52,179 bases of DNA from positions 1 to 52,179 of the forward strand of contig JAKFVU010000007.1 in NCBI GenBank assembly GCA_021732025.1, written 5' to 3'. This document shows positions 48,716 through 52,179 of this stretch, in pieces; the stretch's first letter is position 1; each line of letters starts with the position of its first letter. Origin of the DNA: Candidatus Obscuribacterales bacterium (lineage in GTDB: Bacteria; Cyanobacteriota; Vampirovibrionia; Obscuribacterales; Obscuribacteraceae). The translations under genes and the position numbers were made by a program. The notes beneath the pieces were generated by a model. It was not told where the DNA came from. It ran no database searches and saw only the letters and a program-made list of their open reading frames with translations.

Positions 48716-51700
48716 ATGTTTCGTAACATCCTTAAACGCCCTGTACTCGGGATTGTTATCTCGGTTTTGATCGTTTTTCTCGGCGGCCTGGCCATTGTGC
48801 AGCTTCCTATTTCACAGTTCCCCCAAATTGCGCCCACCGTCGTCAATATCTTTATTGCCTATCCCGGTGCCAGTGCTGATGTGCTTACCAAGTCGACGCT
48901 GGTACCACTGGAAGCGGCTATTAACGGGGTTCCGGGCATGCGCTATATGGCCTCTGATGCCACCAGTGCTGGTGAGGCCACCGTACGTTTGGTATTTGAA
49001 CCAGGTACCGACTCCAACCAGGCGGTGGTTAGCGTCAAAACCCGGGTGGATCAGGTGATGACCTCATTACCTGATCTCGTTCAGCGAGAGGGGGTCATCA
49101 TTAGACCCTTACAGTCCTCCATGCTGATGTATGTGGATTTATATTCTGATTCCGACTCATTTAACCAGAAGTATCTTTTTAATTACGCCTATACCAAGCT
49201 AATACCTGAAATTCAGCGGATTACAGGGGTTGCGAACGCAAGCTTATTGGGTAGCAGAACGTATGCAATGAGGCTGTGGCTTAAACCTGATCGCATGCGA
49301 GCCTACAATATCTCTTCTGAAGAAGTGGTCGAGGCCGTTAAAAGCCAGAGTCTTATTGCCCGCCCTGGCAGGCTCGGCATCAGTTCGGGCAAAAAAGCCC
49401 AGTCTACTGAATATGTGCTGAATTACGTCGGCCGCTATACCGAGCCTGAGCAGTACGAAAATATTATTATCAAAAGCTCTGGGTTTGGTGAAATGGTCAA
49501 GCTTAAAGACATTGCCACAGTGGAGCTGGGCAGTGAGTTTTATGACATTTACACGAATCTGGATGGTAAGTCTTCTGCGTCTATCGTGCTGAAACAGACG
49601 TCCGATAGCAATGCCAGAGAAGTCATCAAAAAGGTCAAAGACAAAATCAGCGAACTGTCCAAGGCGTTTCCAGACGGTATACGCGTCCAGTACAGCTACG
49701 ATGTCTCCAAGTTTTTAGACGCTTCGATTGAGCAGGTCATTGACACCATCCGTGATGCTTTTATTCTGGTCACCCTAGTCGTCTTTCTGTTTCTGGGGGA
49801 TTGGCGTTCCACCGTAATTCCTGTCATTGCCGTACCTATTTCATTAATAGGGCCATTTTTTGTGCTCTCGATGTTTGGTATGTCCATTAACCTGATTACC
49901 TTATTTGCTTTGGTACTGGCCATCGGCATTGTGGTGGATGATGCCATTGTGGTTGTTGAAGCCGTCCACAGCAATATGGAGAAAGACCCGTCGCTAACGC
50001 CTTATGCGGCGACGCAAAAAGCCATGGGCGAACTGGGAAGCGCTATTCTGGCCATCACGATGGTGATGATTTCGGTGTTCGTGCCAATAGCCTTCATTCC
50101 CGGCCCGGTGGGCGTATTTTACCGGCAGTTTTCTATCACGATGTCTAGCGCCATTGTGATATCGGCTTTGGTGGCGTTAACGCTAACGCCTGTTTTGTGC
50201 GCCATGTTTCTTAAAAACCATGCTGGTCACAAGCCGTCTCGCAATTTATTTCAATGGTTTATTGGTCTATTCAATGCCGTTTTCGAAGCATTTACCCGTG
50301 GCTACATGTGGCTGTTAAATCGTATCGTCACCAATAGAATAATGAGCCTGGGCGTCATCCTGTTATTTGCTGCCGGCATTATTTATGTAAGCCAAAAGGT
50401 TTCCTCCGGTTTTGTCCCGAATGAAGACCAGGGCACCATCTACGCTATTGTTCAAACACCACCGGGGTCTTCGCTCGAGTATACAAACAAGGTGATGGGC
50501 CAGCTGCAAAAAATGACCAAAGCGGTTGACGGGGTCGACTCGGTGACGTCGATGGCGGGCTACGAAATTATGACAGAAGGCAGAGGCTCCAATGCGGGGA
50601 CCTGTCTTATCAACCTCAAAAACTGGCATGAACGCAAACAAAACGTCCATGAAATTATTGAGGAATTAGAGCAACACACTGCTGGGTTGGGAGGCCGGAT
50701 TGAATTTTTTGAGCCGCCAGCCATTCCTGGCTTTGGCTCTTCTGGCGGATTTTCTTTGCGCTTACTGGATAAAACCGGCGATCTCCGCTATCAGGAGCTA
50801 CAAGTGGCCACTCAGGAATTTATGCAAAACCTGGGAAAACGCAAAGAGATTTCAGGGCTGTTTACCTTCTACAACGCGTCCTACCCGCAATATGAAATCA
50901 AGATCGATAACAAGATGGCCATGCAGAAGGGGGTTCAGATAGGTACGGCTATGAGAAACCTGGATGTTCTAAACAGCGGCTCTTATGAGCAAGGTTTTGT
51001 TAAATTTGGCCGGTTTTTTAAAGTCTTTACCCAGGCGGCCCCTGAATACCGAAGAAATCTCGATGATTTGAAGACCCAGTTTGTCAAAAATGAGGACGGG
51101 GACATGGTGCCCTACTCGTCGTTTATGACCCTGGAAAAAACAAAAGGGGCTAATGAAATTACGCGCTATAACATGTACAACTCTGCCGCCATTCGCGGAT
51201 TTCCGGCAAAAGGGTATACGTCTGGCGACGCCATTCAGGCTATCCGCGAGGTGGCTAAAAACACCCTGTCCCGCGACTTCGACATTGCCTGGGAAGACCT
51301 GGCCTACGACGAAGCGAAACGTGGTAATGAATTCGTTGTCATTTCTTTGATTGTTGTGCTTTTTGTCTATTTGGTGCTGGCGGCCCAGTACGAAAGCTTT
51401 GTACTGCCTTTTGCCGTACTCTTTTCCTTGCCCGTCGGTATTTTTGGCTCCTTCTTAATGCTCTACCTGATGGGCCTGGCCAATGATGTGTATGCACAAA
51501 TTGCTGTTATTACCCTGCTTGGACTGTTGGGTAAAAATGCTGTGTTAATCGTCGAGTTTGCGGTTCAAAAACGGAATGAAGGCTTATCATTGCGAGACGC
51601 TGCCCTGGAAGGCGCGAAGATGCGGTTTCGACCAATCCTGATGACGTCCTTTGCCTTTGTCGCAGGGCTTATCCCCCTTGTGTTGTCGGAGGGCGCCGGG

Positions 51701-52179
51701 GCCGTGGGGAATAGAACCCTTGGTTCATCTGCCATGGGTGGGATGATTACAGGCACCGTCATCGGTGTGTTGGTTATTCCGGGGCTCTACTTTCTTTTCG
51801 CCAAACTGGTTGATGGCAAAAACCTGCTGAAAGATGAAGACCATACCAGTATCACCGATTCTCTTTTGATGACCCAAACCCAAAAGATCCGTTTGAAAAA
51901 ACACAGATCGCTAAAAGCACGACTTAAATTACTGGCTAAAACAATGAATAATCTTAAGGCGATATCGTTGCCTTCACCGCCTTCACCGCCTTCACCGCCT
52001 TCGCCAACATCACCAACGGCTCCGACTTCACCGAAGCCAGCAACACCACCCGCGCCAACACCAACGGCACCGACACCAACGGCACCGACACCAACAGTGC
52101 CAACACCAACGGCACCGACACCAACGGCACCGACACCAACAGTGCCAACACCAACGGCACCGACACCAACGGCACCGAC
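48716..52179 (+). CDS. RND (HAE1-type) multidrug efflux permease, 3' end beyond window
   Basis: I read this frame codon by codon from ATG 48716 to the window end and saw no stop. The first 1060 residues or so match HAE1 pumps: start MFRNILKRPVLGIVISVLIV, PISQFPQIAPTVV near residue 30, the two conserved acidic residues in LAIGIVVDDAIVVVE (TM4) and GLLGKNAVLIVEF in TM11. It uses the proton gradient to export drugs or other toxic compounds, with the adjacent fusion protein. After DEDHTSITDSLL, where such pumps normally end, the frame continues through a basic stretch into Pro-Ser and Pro-Thr repeats (PSPPSPPSP, then TPTAP/TPTVP) to the edge. Confidence 0.9.
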   Translation, partial: MFRNILKRPVLGIVISVLIVFLGGLAIVQLPISQFPQIAPTVVNIFIAYPGASADVLTKSTLVPLEAAINGVPGMRYMASDATSAGEATVRLVFEPGTDSNQAVVSVKTRVDQVMTSLPDLVQREGVIIRPLQSSMLMYVDLYSDSDSFNQKYLFNYAYTKLIPEIQRITGVANASLLGSRTYAMRLWLKPDRMRAYNISSEEVVEAVKSQSLIARPGRLGISSGKKAQSTEYVLNYVGRYTEPEQYENIIIKSSGFGEMVKLKDIATVELGSEFYDIYTNLDGKSSASIVLKQTSDSNAREVIKKVKDKISELSKAFPDGIRVQYSYDVSKFLDASIEQVIDTIRDAFILVTLVVFLFLGDWRSTVIPVIAVPISLIGPFFVLSMFGMSINLITLFALVLAIGIVVDDAIVVVEAVHSNMEKDPSLTPYAATQKAMGELGSAILAITMVMISVFVPIAFIPGPVGVFYRQFSITMSSAIVISALVALTLTPVLCAMFLKNHAGHKPSRNLFQWFIGLFNAVFEAFTRGYMWLLNRIVTNRIMSLGVILLFAAGIIYVSQKVSSGFVPNEDQGTIYAIVQTPPGSSLEYTNKVMGQLQKMTKAVDGVDSVTSMAGYEIMTEGRGSNAGTCLINLKNWHERKQNVHEIIEELEQHTAGLGGRIEFFEPPAIPGFGSSGGFSLRLLDKTGDLRYQELQVATQEFMQNLGKRKEISGLFTFYNASYPQYEIKIDNKMAMQKGVQIGTAMRNLDVLNSGSYEQGFVKFGRFFKVFTQAAPEYRRNLDDLKTQFVKNEDGDMVPYSSFMTLEKTKGANEITRYNMYNSAAIRGFPAKGYTSGDAIQAIREVAKNTLSRDFDIAWEDLAYDEAKRGNEFVVISLIVVLFVYLVLAAQYESFVLPFAVLFSLPVGIFGSFLMLYLMGLANDVYAQIAVITLLGLLGKNAVLIVEFAVQKRNEGLSLRDAALEGAKMRFRPILMTSFAFVAGLIPLVLSEGAGAVGNRTLGSSAMGGMITGTVIGVLVIPGLYFLFAKLVDGKNLLKDEDHTSITDSLLMTQTQKIRLKKHRSLKARLKLLAKTMNNLKAISLPSPPSPPSPPSPTSPTAPTSPKPATPPAPTPTAPTPTAPTPTVPTPTAPTPTAPTPTVPTPTAPTPTAP
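51971..52006 (+). repeat. 9-bp tandem repeat CCTTCACCG
   Basis: Four copies of CCTTCACCG (last one CCTTCGCCA) encode Pro-Ser-Pro units at the start of the repeat tail of the RND reading frame. Confidence 0.85.
52058..52179 (+). repeat. 15-bp tandem repeat ACACCAACGGCACCG, reaching the window end
   Basis: Just over eight copies of a 15-bp unit encode Thr-Pro-Thr-Ala-Pro. Every third unit has AGTGCCA instead of GGCACCG (Thr-Pro-Thr-Val-Pro), so a 45-bp higher-order unit exists. The array runs off the end, which is a typical place for an assembly to stop. Confidence 0.9.

Noticed and set aside
51954..52175. 73-residue minus-strand frame with LVSVPLV repeats
   Set aside because: It is the complement of the Pro/Thr tandem repeat of the RND frame.

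Overview
The first 45.8 kb reads as one bacterial chromosome segment. Genes are densely packed on both strands. Many are short operons of secreted, TPR-containing or zinc-ribbon proteins mixed with housekeeping enzymes: thiolase, thymidine kinase, HPPD, HisC, RecQ, a serine/threonine dehydratase-like enzyme, a MOSC protein and a tRNA-Gly. The cyanobacterial look of the tRNA-Gly, the CPxN-type TusA protein, the many unrecognised exported TPR/low-complexity proteins and the frequent TTG/GTG starts suggest a non-photosynthetic cyanobacterial relative (Melainabacteria/Vampirovibrionia, for example Obscuribacterales). This is an inference from sequence style; no marker gene in the window proves it.

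Layout. 0.2-4.4 kb: thiolase, two small hypothetical proteins, thymidine kinase and a Gln-rich exported protein. 4.5-9.6 kb (minus): a probable four-gene run of a large 5'-nucleotidase-like metallophosphoesterase, an unknown protein, an exported TPR protein and a degenerate aspartase/fumarase homologue. 9.7-16.1 kb (plus): a Cys-rich protein with TusA, two exported TPR proteins, HPPD coupled to a large unknown protein, then an SH3-like, a zinc-ribbon/coiled-coil and a membrane protein. 16.0-24.4 kb: a J-domain-like protein, an unknown acidic protein, a divergent DeoR regulator/HAD phosphatase pair, a lone receiver domain, a uridine-kinase-like protein, an exported coiled-coil protein, a GH76-like glycosidase and a GyrI-like ligand-binding protein. 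24.5-34 kb: a large exported protein, a truncated nucleotidyltransferase with a possible small partner, a PH-like membrane protein, RecQ, HisC, tRNA-Gly, a dehydratase and two low-complexity proteins. 33.9-45.8 kb: a divergent two-component system, an unknown 443-residue protein, an MFS transporter, MOSC, an alpha/beta hydrolase, a second copy of the Gln-rich exported family, an SDR, an EF-hand protein, a TPR-zinc-SAF protein and a membrane-anchored TPR protein.

At 45.8-46.15 kb an intergenic patch holds a perfect 11-bp inverted repeat and four copies of a CGATGATCTCAAT-like motif, resembling the end of an IS21-type insertion sequence. Beyond it the style changes. A visibly GC-rich gene for an exported protein (46.2-47.4 kb) is followed by a lipoprotein membrane-fusion protein and an HAE1-type RND efflux permease. 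The permease reading frame runs off the window through a long Pro/Thr tandem repeat. This last 6 kb looks acquired, or possibly joined during assembly. The window end inside a 15-bp tandem repeat is what a contig break would look like.

No phage, CRISPR array or complete transposon is visible. The best candidates for undescribed biology are the two-copy Gln-rich exported family, the Cys-rich protein/TusA pair, the catalytically eroded aspartase-like protein in the metallophosphoesterase run, the TPR-zinc-SAF protein, and the RND permease with a repeat tail.
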